Made by a program: the position numbers and the translations under genes
Assembly: GCA_019058445.1 (NCBI GenBank)
Contig: JAHPZA010000003.1
Span: 607,811-671,810 of the forward strand
Reading direction: 5' to 3'
DNA length: 64,000 nucleotides
Source: Promethearchaeota archaeon
GTDB lineage: Archaea > Asgardarchaeota > Lokiarchaeia > Sigyniarchaeales > SOKP01
Part shown: piece by piece, positions 1 to 8,868 of the stretch
How the letters are laid out: each line of letters begins with the position of its first letter
Position numbering within the stretch: the stretch's first letter is position 1
Notes under the pieces: generated by a model
What the model was told of the DNA's origin: nothing
The model's input: the letters and a program-made list of their open reading frames with translations, nothing else
The model's database searches: none

Positions 1-537
1 TCTCATTTAATTCCTAAGATGCGAAAAATCAGCCAACCCATTATAGCAGTTATTCATGGTCCTGCTACGGGAGCGGGATTTACATTTGCTTTAGCCTCTG
101 ATATTCGAATTATAGGTGAGAATGGAAGGTTTGCTAATTCTTTCATAAATATTGGATTTTCAGGATCAGATTTGGCCAGCAGTTACCATCTACCTAGATT
201 AATAGGTATGTCCCGAGCTGCCGAGATTTTATATACTGGACGATTTGTTAATGCCGAAGAAGCCGAAAAAATAGGGCTAGTTTTTAAGCTAGTAAAAGGT
301 GATGAAAATAAATTATTAGCAAGTGCAATGGAAATTGCTGAAGAACTTCTTACAAAAAGCCCACTAGGCCTTCGGATGACAAAAGAAGCTATTAATTTAA
401 CTATGGATTCACCCAGTTTAGAGACCATGATGCAAATAGAAAACCGATCACAAATGCTTTGCTCAACTTCTGCAGATCTTATGGAAGGAATAAATGCTTT
501 CTTTGATAAAAGGAAGCCTAAATACCCAAAGTTATAA
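1..537 (+). CDS. Enoyl-CoA hydratase/isomerase (crotonase) family protein, 5' end outside window
   Basis: The reading frame is open from base 1, and the residues before the first ATG (base 19) align with the next gene, so the true start lies upstream. The visible part is the C-terminal two thirds of a crotonase fold: the oxyanion-hole segment HGPATGAGF, the segment GFSGSD...LPRLIG and the tail KRKPKYPKL. The Glu of the AAEIL motif (equivalent to Glu164 of rat enoyl-CoA hydratase) is present, but the position of Glu144 is Phe in the segment NSFINIG. It is about 60% similar by eye to the next gene, 20 bp downstream on the same strand, so it is a tandem duplicate. It is likely to act on enoyl-CoA or related thioesters in the cytoplasm; the exact reaction is not determined. 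Confidence 0.9.
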   Translation, partial: SHLIPKMRKISQPIIAVIHGPATGAGFTFALASDIRIIGENGRFANSFINIGFSGSDLASSYHLPRLIGMSRAAEILYTGRFVNAEEAEKIGLVFKLVKGDENKLLASAMEIAEELLTKSPLGLRMTKEAINLTMDSPSLETMMQIENRSQMLCSTSADLMEGINAFFDKRKPKYPKL

Positions 538-557
538 TAAATCAAGAGGGATGAAAT

Positions 558-1403
558 GTGGATTTAGAAACTATGAAATTTGAACTGCGCGATAATGGGA
601 TAGGAATCCTCAGTCTCAACCGCCCAGAAAAATTGAATGCGATTTCATTTCAGATGGAAGAAGATTTCCATCAAGTTTTAGATCATTTAATGGTGAACTT
701 GGATTGTAGAGTTCTTATACTGAGAGGAGAAGGGCGAGCATTTTCTGCGGGCACAGATCTTCAAGAAGGATTAACGTTAAATTCTAAAAAAACCCCCGAG
801 GGGTATGATAGATTCTATTTTTTAACCGTAAAGGAACCTATAAAAAGGAAGATGTATCATCAATGGCGCATTACTCAAATTATTGTTAAGCTACGCAAAA
901 TATCACAACCCATTATTGTTCTTGTTCAAGGAGCAGCAGCTGGCGGAGGGCTTGCTTTCGCATTGGCATCAGATATAAGAATTGTAACGAAAGATGCAAA
1001 ATTTATTAATGCTTCAATCAATATTGGGCTTACAGGAGCTGATATGGGGGGGAGTTATTTTCTTCCCCGATTAATTGGAAGAGCTAGAGCTTCTGAAATT
1101 CTAATGAGTGGTAGAGTTGTTGATGGGATTGAGGCAGAAAGCATAGGATTAGCAGTAAAACTCGTCGATGAGGCAGATTTGTTAAATACTGGACTAGAAA
1201 TCGCAGAGGAACTATTAACTAAAAGTCCACTCGGATTAAGGATGACAAAAGAAGCTATAAATCTTTCTTTAGATTCCCCAAGTTTAGAAAATATTGTTCA
1301 GTTTGAAAATAGTTCAATTATGATTACATTTTCCTCCAAAGACGTCAATGAAGCTTCAAGTGCATTCTTTGAAAAAAGAAAACCGAAATATCCATTAAAA
1401 TAA
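558..1403 (+). CDS. Enoyl-CoA hydratase/isomerase (crotonase) family protein
   Basis: A 281-residue protein, normal length for a crotonase. The N-terminal part has GILSLNRPEKLNAIS and the substrate-loop motif GRAFSAGTDL; then comes the oxyanion-hole segment VQGAAAGGGLAFA, SGADMGGSYFLPRLIG-like residues and a C-terminal helix with EKRKPKYP. The GTG start at 558 follows a GAGGG at 545-549; an in-frame ATG lies at 573. The Glu144 position is Ser (NASINIG), while the Glu164 position (ASEIL) is kept, as in crotonases that are not classical hydratases. It lies 20 bp after its paralogue and upstream of an HTH-ferredoxin gene and a short-chain dehydrogenase, which suggests fatty-acid or acyl-CoA turnover. 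Confidence 0.92.
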   Translation: MDLETMKFELRDNGIGILSLNRPEKLNAISFQMEEDFHQVLDHLMVNLDCRVLILRGEGRAFSAGTDLQEGLTLNSKKTPEGYDRFYFLTVKEPIKRKMYHQWRITQIIVKLRKISQPIIVLVQGAAAGGGLAFALASDIRIVTKDAKFINASINIGLTGADMGGSYFLPRLIGRARASEILMSGRVVDGIEAESIGLAVKLVDEADLLNTGLEIAEELLTKSPLGLRMTKEAINLSLDSPSLENIVQFENSSIMITFSSKDVNEASSAFFEKRKPKYPLK

Positions 1404-1413
1404 TCTTTTCTTT

Positions 1414-1452
1414 AACAACTTGAAAAAACTTTTTTTTGATCGATAAACATTT
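1414..1452 (+). promoter_or_regulatory. Two-part promoter motif, copy 1
   Basis: AACAACTTG (1414-1422) and TTTGATCGA (1435-1443) lie upstream of the HTH-ferredoxin gene at 1539. The same two 9-mers occur upstream of the dehydrogenase gene at 2774, with spacing different by 10 bp (12 here, 2 there), close to one helical turn. This suggests a shared regulator site for the two transcription units. The site is inferred from repetition only. Confidence 0.45.
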
Positions 1453-1538
1453 TATATGCTCTTTTTCAACGATCAGTTATAACTAATTCAACTTAAAAAG
1501 GTAGATTATAAATTACATCAAATAAATTATGGTATAAA

Positions 1539-2627
1539 GTGGCTAGAGCAATAATTAAAGCTGGCAGTTTACCCATCCCGATTGTGGATACCTTTTATGA
1601 ATTACTTAAGCTATTATTGACTGAAGAGCAAGCCGAGTTTATCTTGATATTTAGCAAAAAACCATCGCTAAATATGGATGAAATTAGAAGTAAAACTGAC
1701 TTAGATGATAATGCGATACATAAAATGCTGAATGATTTAATGTATAACGGCATAATTACAGGAACACGTAGTAATCGTTCTGGAATTAGAGTTTATCGGT
1801 TATTACCTCCATTTCCAGGGATTTTTGAAGCCCAATTTATGAGGGGAGAGAGGGGAGAAAAACAAAAGAATTTAGCGAGAGTATTTGATAAGTTATTCGA
1901 TGATTGGAGTAGCGGTATTCAAATGAATTATGATAATATGATCCCTCAATTTAAAAATGCACCTCCAATAAATAGGATTGTCCCGGTTGAAGAGGAAATA
2001 GACATAGGAAATGAAACCGTACTACCCTATGAAGTTGTCCAAAATATTATAGGGCGGCATGAATTTATTGCTGTAACAAATTGCTATTGTCGTCATGAGA
2101 AAAGTCTTATAAATGAGCCATGCAAATTAGATGCTCCAATACAAAATTGCCTTTTGTTTGGGAAAAACGCTCAATTCTCAGTAGAATACGGGTTTGCTAA
2201 GCAAATATCTAAAGAATCAGCTCTGAAAATATTAAAAGAAGCAGAAGATTATGGCCTCGTTCATAAAGCATTTCATACCCACCAAGATATAGAAAGAGGT
2301 GAGGAGGCCATTTGTAGCTGCTGCAAGTGTTGCTGTGGCGTATTTCAACTCCATTATAAAGGGGTTGCTCCAATCCATACTGTATCTTCCTATATCGTAA
2401 TGTTAAACAAAGAAAAGTGCATTGGCTGTGGGATGTGTATAGAAAAATGCCCCATGGAAGCAATTAATTGGTACAATTCAGATGTAGAAATACTTGAAAA
2501 TAGATGTATTGGTTGTGGTGTATGCGCCTACCATTGTCCTGAAGACGCACTCAAATTAGTAAAAATTCAATCAAGAAATATATTTATTCCCCCTCCAAAA
2601 CTTCTTAAAGAGTTAAATAATCTTTAG
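1539..2627 (+). CDS. Winged-helix / Cys-cluster / 2x[4Fe-4S] ferredoxin protein
   Basis: A 362-residue protein starting at GTG. Residues about 25-90 read as a winged helix (LTEEQAEFIL...NDLMYNGII), followed by PPFPGIFEAQF. A middle region has C182-x-C184, C195 and C204, then a dense cluster C259-x-CC-x-CCC (to 266). The C terminus has two ferredoxin motifs, C294-x2-C-x2-C-x3-C and C323-x2-C-x2-C-x3-C. The protein at 60749-61843 on the other strand has the same domain order and the same cysteine pattern. Known: CxxCxxCxxxCP motifs bind [4Fe-4S] clusters. Inferred: an electron-transfer or redox-sensing protein, possibly a regulator of the surrounding acyl-CoA genes. It is monocistronic, between the crotonases and the SDR. 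Confidence 0.85.
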   Translation: MARAIIKAGSLPIPIVDTFYELLKLLLTEEQAEFILIFSKKPSLNMDEIRSKTDLDDNAIHKMLNDLMYNGIITGTRSNRSGIRVYRLLPPFPGIFEAQFMRGERGEKQKNLARVFDKLFDDWSSGIQMNYDNMIPQFKNAPPINRIVPVEEEIDIGNETVLPYEVVQNIIGRHEFIAVTNCYCRHEKSLINEPCKLDAPIQNCLLFGKNAQFSVEYGFAKQISKESALKILKEAEDYGLVHKAFHTHQDIERGEEAICSCCKCCCGVFQLHYKGVAPIHTVSSYIVMLNKEKCIGCGMCIEKCPMEAINWYNSDVEILENRCIGCGVCAYHCPEDALKLVKIQSRNIFIPPPKLLKELNNL

Positions 2628-2688
2628 TTTCCAGTATACTTGAATCTTATTGATTAAATATTTCAAATCTCTTTTTTTTCCAACTGAT

Positions 2689-2720
2689 AACAACTTGTAT
2701 TTGATCGAATAATGTTTAAA
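2689..2720 (+). promoter_or_regulatory. Two-part promoter motif, copy 2
   Basis: AACAACTTG (2689-2697) then TTTGATCGA (2700-2708), 66-85 bp before the ATG of the dehydrogenase gene. It matches the pair at 1414-1443 exactly in both halves. A common operator for the fatty-acid cluster is the simplest reading. Confidence 0.45.
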
Positions 2721-2773
2721 AAGTGTGAATATTGTTTTTCTCAAATTCAAGATATAAAATAAAATGAATAAAT

Positions 2774-3709
2774 ATGGGAATGTTAGAAGATAAGGTTGCT
2801 ATTATAACTGGTGCTGCCCGAGGGATAGGGCGGCAAGAAGCACTAAGTTTTGCGAAAGAAGGATGTCATCTTTTAATTAATGATTTAGGGTGTTCTCTAG
2901 ACGGTTTTGGAAGTGAACGAATTGCAGATAACATTGTTAAAGATATAAAAAAAATTGGGGTTAAAGCAGTTGCTAATTATGACTCTATTTCAAACTTTCA
3001 AAAAGCAAAAGAAGTAGTAGATCAAGCGATTTCTGAATTTGGTAAATTAGATATTGTAATCAATAATGCAGGAATTTTAAGAGATCGGATGAGTTATAAT
3101 ATGACCGAAGAAGAATGGGATGATGTTATATCAGTTCATTTAAAGGGAACTTTTAATATGTGTCGGCATTCTGCTGCCTATTTTAGGGAACAGGGAAAGT
3201 CAGATAAAAAATTTTCTGGCAGAATCATTAATGCGATTTCAGATGCGGGAGTATTAGGAAATCTTGGGCAATTAAATTATGGAGCCGCCAAGGCTGGAAT
3301 TGCTGCAATGACTTTAATATTATCTAGGGAATTAAAGAAATATGCTACTGTCAATAGTGTAATTCAAATAGCAAGAACCAGATTCACCTTAAACTCTAGT
3401 GCGCAAATTGCTAGACTTATGAACAAAAAGGATGAGAAGGGTTTTGATATATTTGATCCTGCTAATGTTATTCCAATTGTAATCTTTCTTGCTTCGAATA
3501 AAGCTAAAAAGATTAGTGGAGAAGTATTTCGAATTGCAGGTGATAAATGCTGGATTTTACGGGGATGGCATTCTGTAAACCGAATAGATAATAATAGTAA
3601 AGCGTTTTCTCCCCAAGTTCTTGGTGAAAGAATAAAACAAGAATTATTAAAAGGTATTCCCAAAAAAGAGACAGTGATGGAAATCTTTAGTCAATTGGTA
3701 AATATGTAA
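2774..3709 (+). CDS. Short-chain dehydrogenase/reductase, 3-hydroxyacyl-CoA dehydrogenase-like
   Basis: A 311-residue SDR. The NAD(P)-binding TGAARGIG is at residues 12-19, NNAG at 97-100, and the catalytic triad is Ser156, Tyr169 and Lys173 (LNYGAAKAGI). The long insertion after the second strand (GCSLDGFGSERI) and the wording of the motifs resemble the dehydrogenase domain of peroxisomal multifunctional enzyme type 2 and related archaeal SDRs, but the SCP2/hydratase domains are absent. With two crotonases upstream, a role in the hydroxyacyl-CoA step of beta-oxidation or its reverse is likely. It is cytoplasmic. Two-part promoter elements precede it. Confidence 0.85.
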   Translation: MGMLEDKVAIITGAARGIGRQEALSFAKEGCHLLINDLGCSLDGFGSERIADNIVKDIKKIGVKAVANYDSISNFQKAKEVVDQAISEFGKLDIVINNAGILRDRMSYNMTEEEWDDVISVHLKGTFNMCRHSAAYFREQGKSDKKFSGRIINAISDAGVLGNLGQLNYGAAKAGIAAMTLILSRELKKYATVNSVIQIARTRFTLNSSAQIARLMNKKDEKGFDIFDPANVIPIVIFLASNKAKKISGEVFRIAGDKCWILRGWHSVNRIDNNSKAFSPQVLGERIKQELLKGIPKKETVMEIFSQLVNM

Positions 3710-3719
3710 CAAGATTAAT

Positions 3720-4604
3720 CTATTCAAAGGCACTAAATATCCATAAATTTAGAAATTTTTTTCTTAGTTCTAAGGCTAATTTTGGATCTAAGACATTCAA
3801 ACACGCGAAAATATCTGAAGGATTTAACGGATTTTGAAGTTTTAAAATTACCCTTTCCTTATCAAATATATCGTAGAAAGTGGGTATTCTTTTAAAAGTA
3901 TATTTTATCTCCAAACCATTTTTTTTTGGAGATATGTTAAAGAAATCTTCAAATTTGCTAATAAATTCATTAAATAGCTTTATATTATTTAATTCATTCT
4001 GCTCAGGTGAGATTTCTTGATCCGGGTCAAACGAACATAAATATTTTATATTAACACCCCGATCTAACACCGTAGACATCTCTTTAATAATACGTTTTAA
4101 GAAGGGAAGTCTTTTAACCGAATTAGGGTTTAAAGAAACATTTATTAATAATTCTTCCTCTAATTCCTTTATACTATTAATATAAAGGGATTCAATGGAA
4201 ATATAGCCTAAGGCTGTAGACCAAAAAACTCTTGAGGTTTCACTTCTCTTCATTAAATCAGATTTGTATAAATCAGATTCTAATTTTTTTGCTATATTTA
4301 TTAAGGAAGTAATTTTTCTCTGATTTTCTTCCGTTAAATGAGAGATTAAATTGTGAAACGCTAGATTCGGAGGGATGGCTATATATTTTTTTGGTCGAGA
4401 TTCTTGAATTCTTATTAATCCCTTTTCTTTTAAGTCTTCTAGTACTTCATAGATTCTTCCACCTGGAACACTTGATCTTTTACTTATTTCTTTAGCTGTT
4501 AAAATATTTGTAGGTAATAGTGAGATATAAGAAGCTATAGCATATGAGGATAACTTCATATTTTTTAGAAATTCCTTTAATTCTTCAATTAAATTATTAT
4601 CCAT
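3720..4604 (-). CDS. TrmB-family transcriptional regulator
   Basis: A 294-residue protein. The N-terminal 85 residues are a TrmB-type winged helix: SSYAIASYISLL, then AKEISKRSSVPGGRIYEVLEDLKEKGLI and the wing ending in KKYIAIPP. A helical linker (about 90-125) is followed by a C-terminal region starting RVFWSTALGYISIESL, which in this family is a phospholipase-D-like or sugar-sensing domain. It is convergent with the dehydrogenase gene (10 bp between stops) and divergent from the 802-residue TrmB-type protein at 4802, with a 197-bp shared upstream region. The ligand and targets are not visible. Confidence 0.8.
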   Translation of the reverse strand: MDNNLIEELKEFLKNMKLSSYAIASYISLLPTNILTAKEISKRSSVPGGRIYEVLEDLKEKGLIRIQESRPKKYIAIPPNLAFHNLISHLTEENQRKITSLINIAKKLESDLYKSDLMKRSETSRVFWSTALGYISIESLYINSIKELEEELLINVSLNPNSVKRLPFLKRIIKEMSTVLDRGVNIKYLCSFDPDQEISPEQNELNNIKLFNEFISKFEDFFNISPKKNGLEIKYTFKRIPTFYDIFDKERVILKLQNPLNPSDIFACLNVLDPKLALELRKKFLNLWIFSAFE

Positions 4605-4801
4605 TAATTATCAGCTTTCTATTGAACCGAGTATTAGCAGTATATTACTATCTGTAAAAGAATATAAATATTTACAGAATAATAACAGTGTATTTCTTTC
4701 GTTAGAGGAATTTTAAAACAAATTAAAAAAGAGGGATTTATATTAGATATTTAAAATTATCATTTTACTATTATTTTAATTACAAATTTAGGCGGGAGAA
4801 T

Positions 4802-7210
4802 ATGATCGAATTTGTAAAATCACTAGATTTATCGGATAAAGCAATCTCTCTTTATCAAGCTCTTTACGGTAAAAATCCATTAACAATTAATGAAATACAT
4901 TTATTAAAACCTAAGTTGTCAAAAAAAGAGCTAATTGAGATTATTAATGAATTGTTTCAAACAAAATTATTAATTAAAATCAGTTCTAAGGATGCTTCAA
5001 TTATAGGGCATTATATTGCGATACCACCATTTTCTATTTTAGGTGATTTAGTTTCTCAAATTAAAGATTCGCTCGTTGGAAAAGAAGGATCTGCCACGAA
5101 ATTTGAAACTGTAATAAATAATATCTTCAATAACCAGAGTAAAATAGAGTTAGAAAATATTTATAAGGATTTTCAAAGACTCCAAAGTGATGTTAAGAAT
5201 GATATCACTACAATAAAAAAAGAATTGGATGCCCTCTTAGACGAAATAGAAAGTAAAGAAGATAAATTAGAATTTTTAACTAAATACGAGGAAGAATTAA
5301 AAAATATCATAAATTCAGAGTTAGCCTCAATTGTAATTATAGTTCTTCAAATGAAAGCTGAATTTCAGGAAAAACTTAAAAAAATAGGCATTTCAAATAC
5401 ACAATGGAGTGCGCTAAAAGATGAAATAAAAAATACTTTAGCATTAGGCGTTCATGAAAAATCCGGGGAATTGGGAGAGATTCTTTCAGAAGAATTCAAG
5501 GATATTCACAACACTTTAGAGCAGAAGCAGATCAATGTTCTAAAAGACAGATTTGAGCAGAAATCGATATATTTAGGTATTTTAAATTTGTTTAAAACTG
5601 AGATAGATAAATTCCATAAAGCGCTACTTATGAAAAAGAAAAATTTGGAATTAGACATGAAAAACCTAGAAAAGGTTATGAATACAGAAATTGCAAATAC
5701 TTTTCAAAAATCAATTACAAATGCTTCAGAAAATAGTTTATTCTTAGATAATTTCTATCATACATTTTTGGAAGAATATAGTGGAGCAGATCAAATATCT
5801 GTTGATAATTTCTGGCCGATATATAGCAAGGCCAAAATCAGCGAAGAAATTTTATCCTATTTAAAAAAATCAAAAGAAGAACTTATAGTGATTATTCCCG
5901 AAATAGAGGGATTTATTCTTCAGAAATCTTTAAAAAGTATAGCCGAAGGACCTAATATACAAATTATTTCTTCTGATCCTCATGAGAGCGAAACTATTCA
6001 ATCATTAGTTACCAAGAAAAATCTCGAGTTTAAAAGATTAGAAAATAATGATTTTATTGGAATTTTAAGTGATAATTCCTATTTAATATTAGGATTATAT
6101 CGTAAATTTGAGAAAGATCCCTTAAAAAATGTAATAGGTTTTGGAACTAATAATAAACAAATGATTAATTTCTTAATGCCTATTTTTTTAGAGAAATTAG
6201 ATGCCGCTAAGCCTCCAAAAAATCTGCAAATTAATAATAGATTTAATTTTATCATTAGAAACATAAATGATATTAAAGGAAAGAAAATTAGTAAGCTTCT
6301 CCAAGAAGTTCTGGATATTGCTTTTCAAATGGAGGGCATCTCTTTAGATGTGTTAGAATTAAAAATATTAATTAGTAAATTAAAAAATGTAAATGCACCA
6401 TTAAATAATGATTGGAAACAGCATGTGGTTGAGAAAATTGATGATTTTAATCAGAAATTCTCTAAGTTAATATTAGCAATTCCCCCAGAATTTAGAGAAT
6501 CTGCTATTCCAGCTTCAATTGATGAAAGTGAACCTGTAGCATTAACCAGAGATATCAAATTAGAATATGTCGAAGATATGAATGCGATGTTTGATCTATT
6601 TTTAGAAAAAATTGAGGATCTTAAAGGAACTGAAATCTCAGGTTTAATAGAAAATATGATTGAGATGGTCATTAAATTTCAAGGACATTCAAATATTGTA
6701 GAATGGAAAGAAAATTTGAATACCATTAATGAAACGCTACAAGAACCGTTTAAAGAAAAACTTAGAGATGAAATAACTAATTGGAAAACTGATCTCCTTA
6801 TACCAACAACTCCTATAGAGTCATATTCTATACCTTCAGAACAGAAAATAGTAGATGATATCACTCAATCAGGAGAAGCAACCAAAATTGAAGAAGAATA
6901 TTACAGTCCCGCTTTAGCAGAATTAGCGGAAAATCCTGAAGAAGTACCCTCAGATATCGAAAAGGATGAAGGTATTAACGAGATTTTTAGTGAGATCTCT
7001 CAAAATTTAGATCAGCTTATTGGGACTGAAATAAGTAAAAAACTACAAGCGATAATGGATATCGTTCTTGAAACTAAAGGGTATTCTTTGGGTCTCAAAG
7101 ATATGAGACAATGGATAAGCAAACTACGTATGATAAAAATTCCCCTGGTAGATGAAGTTAAATCTACATTTAAAGAAAAATTAGAAAAGTGGAAAGGAGA
7201 ATGCTCTTAA
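4802..7210 (+). CDS. TrmB-type winged-helix protein with coiled coil and three C-terminal repeats
   Basis: An 802-residue protein with a TrmB-like winged helix at residues 1-85 (ends GHYIAIPP, as in its divergent neighbour), a long coiled-coil region at about 100-330 rich in E/K/L, and a TrmB C-domain-like region at about 340-465 (FWPIYSKAKISEEIL, EELIVIIPEIEGFI). Three related ~75-residue helical repeats follow, at about 480-556, 592-663 and 724-802. Each has a core like K-G-x-[EK]-I-S-x-[LK]-[IL]-x2-[IMV] followed by a segment ending in [FL]-x-x-K-x-x-x-W/F. A Glu/Pro-rich acidic linker (about 670-722) separates repeats 2 and 3. The ATG follows GGCGGGAG. Inferred: a DNA-binding or scaffold protein; the function is unknown. 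Confidence 0.75.
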   Translation: MIEFVKSLDLSDKAISLYQALYGKNPLTINEIHLLKPKLSKKELIEIINELFQTKLLIKISSKDASIIGHYIAIPPFSILGDLVSQIKDSLVGKEGSATKFETVINNIFNNQSKIELENIYKDFQRLQSDVKNDITTIKKELDALLDEIESKEDKLEFLTKYEEELKNIINSELASIVIIVLQMKAEFQEKLKKIGISNTQWSALKDEIKNTLALGVHEKSGELGEILSEEFKDIHNTLEQKQINVLKDRFEQKSIYLGILNLFKTEIDKFHKALLMKKKNLELDMKNLEKVMNTEIANTFQKSITNASENSLFLDNFYHTFLEEYSGADQISVDNFWPIYSKAKISEEILSYLKKSKEELIVIIPEIEGFILQKSLKSIAEGPNIQIISSDPHESETIQSLVTKKNLEFKRLENNDFIGILSDNSYLILGLYRKFEKDPLKNVIGFGTNNKQMINFLMPIFLEKLDAAKPPKNLQINNRFNFIIRNINDIKGKKISKLLQEVLDIAFQMEGISLDVLELKILISKLKNVNAPLNNDWKQHVVEKIDDFNQKFSKLILAIPPEFRESAIPASIDESEPVALTRDIKLEYVEDMNAMFDLFLEKIEDLKGTEISGLIENMIEMVIKFQGHSNIVEWKENLNTINETLQEPFKEKLRDEITNWKTDLLIPTTPIESYSIPSEQKIVDDITQSGEATKIEEEYYSPALAELAENPEEVPSDIEKDEGINEIFSEISQNLDQLIGTEISKKLQAIMDIVLETKGYSLGLKDMRQWISKLRMIKIPLVDEVKSTFKEKLEKWKGECS

Positions 7211-7243
7211 TGGTTTATTTCAGAAGCATATAAAAAATAAGTT

Positions 7244-7399
7244 CTATGTTCCATACTTTTCTTTCCATTTTTTTATTTTTTCGTCAGTGCTATCACTCAT
7301 TTGACATCTTGGGTGGATTTGATCTTGTCTTTCAAATTCCTTTTCTAAAAGATCATCCAAATCATCTTCCTCATCAATTTCTTTTTCTTTTTCTTTCAT
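7244..7399 (-). CDS. Small acidic protein, 51 residues
   Basis: A short ORF of 51 codons plus stop on the minus strand. The protein begins MKEKEKEIDEEDDLDDLLEK and ends in a Lys-rich KIKKWKEKYGT. No homology is recognised. It is supported by a clean ATG and stop, a charged soluble composition like real small archaeal proteins, and its placement between two opposing genes. Its DDLDDLLEKE segment resembles the DLDELLEEE and DLDSLLEEE segments in the tail of the 1490-residue surface protein. It could be spurious. Confidence 0.45.
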   Translation of the reverse strand: MKEKEKEIDEEDDLDDLLEKEFERQDQIHPRCQMSDSTDEKIKKWKEKYGT

Positions 7400-7645
7400 A
7401 AAAATAATTCACGCAATTTTAGGAGTTTATTTCTGATAAATAATAAATCTTTTCTGCAAAAATACTTTCTATTTATAGAATATAACTTGTAGATTATACT
7501 TCAAATTTATTTTAAAATGATTATCTCCAAGACTTCTATAGTTTATAATTAAAATAGAGATAATATCGTTATATATATAAATCTTCTTGAAACTGCCATT
7601 TCACGAATAATAGAATAATTGAGAAAGAAGAAATGTTGTAGGATT

Positions 7646-8782
7646 TTATTGTGTTTTAATTGATTCCAAAATTGCATCTGTAATGTATTTATATTCTTTT
7701 CCTAATTGCTTCTTATAATTCACATATCTAAAGTTGAAAACACACAAAGGGCAAGATGATACAATTTCATTTGTGTTTATTTCATTTATTAGTTGAGCTC
7801 CAATATCGATACATAATCCACTATCGATGCCTCGTATTCCTGAACCTGCTCCGCAACAAGGCGAATTTCCACGATTTTTTTCTAAATTTTCTATAGTTAA
7901 GCCACAATTGGCCAATAGTTCACGGGGTTCATTATAAATATCCATTCCATGAATTTTTCGGCCCATACGGCAAGCATCATGATACGTGATTTCTCTGTTT
8001 AATGGATTTAATTTAATTTTTCCCTCTTTTGCTAAATCATACACAACCTGAACGATATGCTTAACATTAATATCCCAGTCGTTAAGGTAATTCGGATAAA
8101 CATTATTAAACGCATATAAACAGCCTCCACAGGTAACAATTATGTTTTTAATACCATGTTTCTTAAACCGTTCAAAATTCTCTTGGAATATCTTCTTTGC
8201 TAAAGTCAGGTTGCCAGCAGAATATACATATTCCCCACAGCAGGGCTCATTTTTCAAAATTTTAAAATTATAGCCCCCCTCTTTTAAGATTTCATAAGAT
8301 GCAGTGGCGCTTTCTTTTACTCTAAAAGATGACATGCATCCCAAATATAAAAGTGTATCAGAATCGGCTTCCTCATATTTTTCTTCACCTCTATATGTTT
8401 CAGGCAACCAATCTAAACGTTCTTCAGGTTTACCACTCACTGAATTATCATTGTCAACGATACCTTTGATTATCTTATTATGAATCTCATAGGGAGCCTT
8501 ACCTTGCTCCACTAGTTTTGCTTTAGAAGCATGAATGATTTTAGAAATGGGGATATTTTGCTGGCAAGTAAGATCACATAGAGCACATAAAGTACAAGTA
8601 TAAAGTCCGAATTTTTCATCCTCACTAATGTCTCCACCATTAAATACTTTTTTCGCAATTTGTAACCTTCCATTTGGGGATTGGAAAGGATTTTGAGTTG
8701 CGATAAAAGTATCACAAACTTCATTACAATTTTTACAGTCTATGCATGAATTAATATCTTCTAATATCTTATTTTCATCCAT
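7646..8782 (-). CDS. HdrD/GlpC-like iron-sulfur (CCG-domain) oxidoreductase subunit
   Basis: A 378-residue protein. Two N-terminal [4Fe-4S] motifs are C13-x2-C16-x2-C19-x3-C23 and C63-x2-C66-x2-C69-x3-C73. Two CCG domains follow: the first contains LGCMSS...EPCCGEY and TCGGCLYAF, the second HDACRMGR...SPCCGAGSG and SCPLCV. This is the architecture of HdrD, GlpC and LutA-type subunits that hold non-cubane or [4Fe-4S] clusters and pass electrons between flavoenzymes, ferredoxins and thiols or quinones. No partner FAD subunit is adjacent. No signal peptide or membrane segment is seen, so it is cytoplasmic or peripheral. The substrate is unknown. Confidence 0.85.
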   Translation of the reverse strand: MDENKILEDINSCIDCKNCNEVCDTFIATQNPFQSPNGRLQIAKKVFNGGDISEDEKFGLYTCTLCALCDLTCQQNIPISKIIHASKAKLVEQGKAPYEIHNKIIKGIVDNDNSVSGKPEERLDWLPETYRGEEKYEEADSDTLLYLGCMSSFRVKESATASYEILKEGGYNFKILKNEPCCGEYVYSAGNLTLAKKIFQENFERFKKHGIKNIIVTCGGCLYAFNNVYPNYLNDWDINVKHIVQVVYDLAKEGKIKLNPLNREITYHDACRMGRKIHGMDIYNEPRELLANCGLTIENLEKNRGNSPCCGAGSGIRGIDSGLCIDIGAQLINEINTNEIVSSCPLCVFNFRYVNYKKQLGKEYKYITDAILESIKTQ

Positions 8783-8868
8783 AATTTAACCAACTTAAAT
8801 GCTTTAGTTGTTAGATATTAATAATTTACTTTTTATTTGTAATAAAATAATCGATTTCTCAGAGAAAG

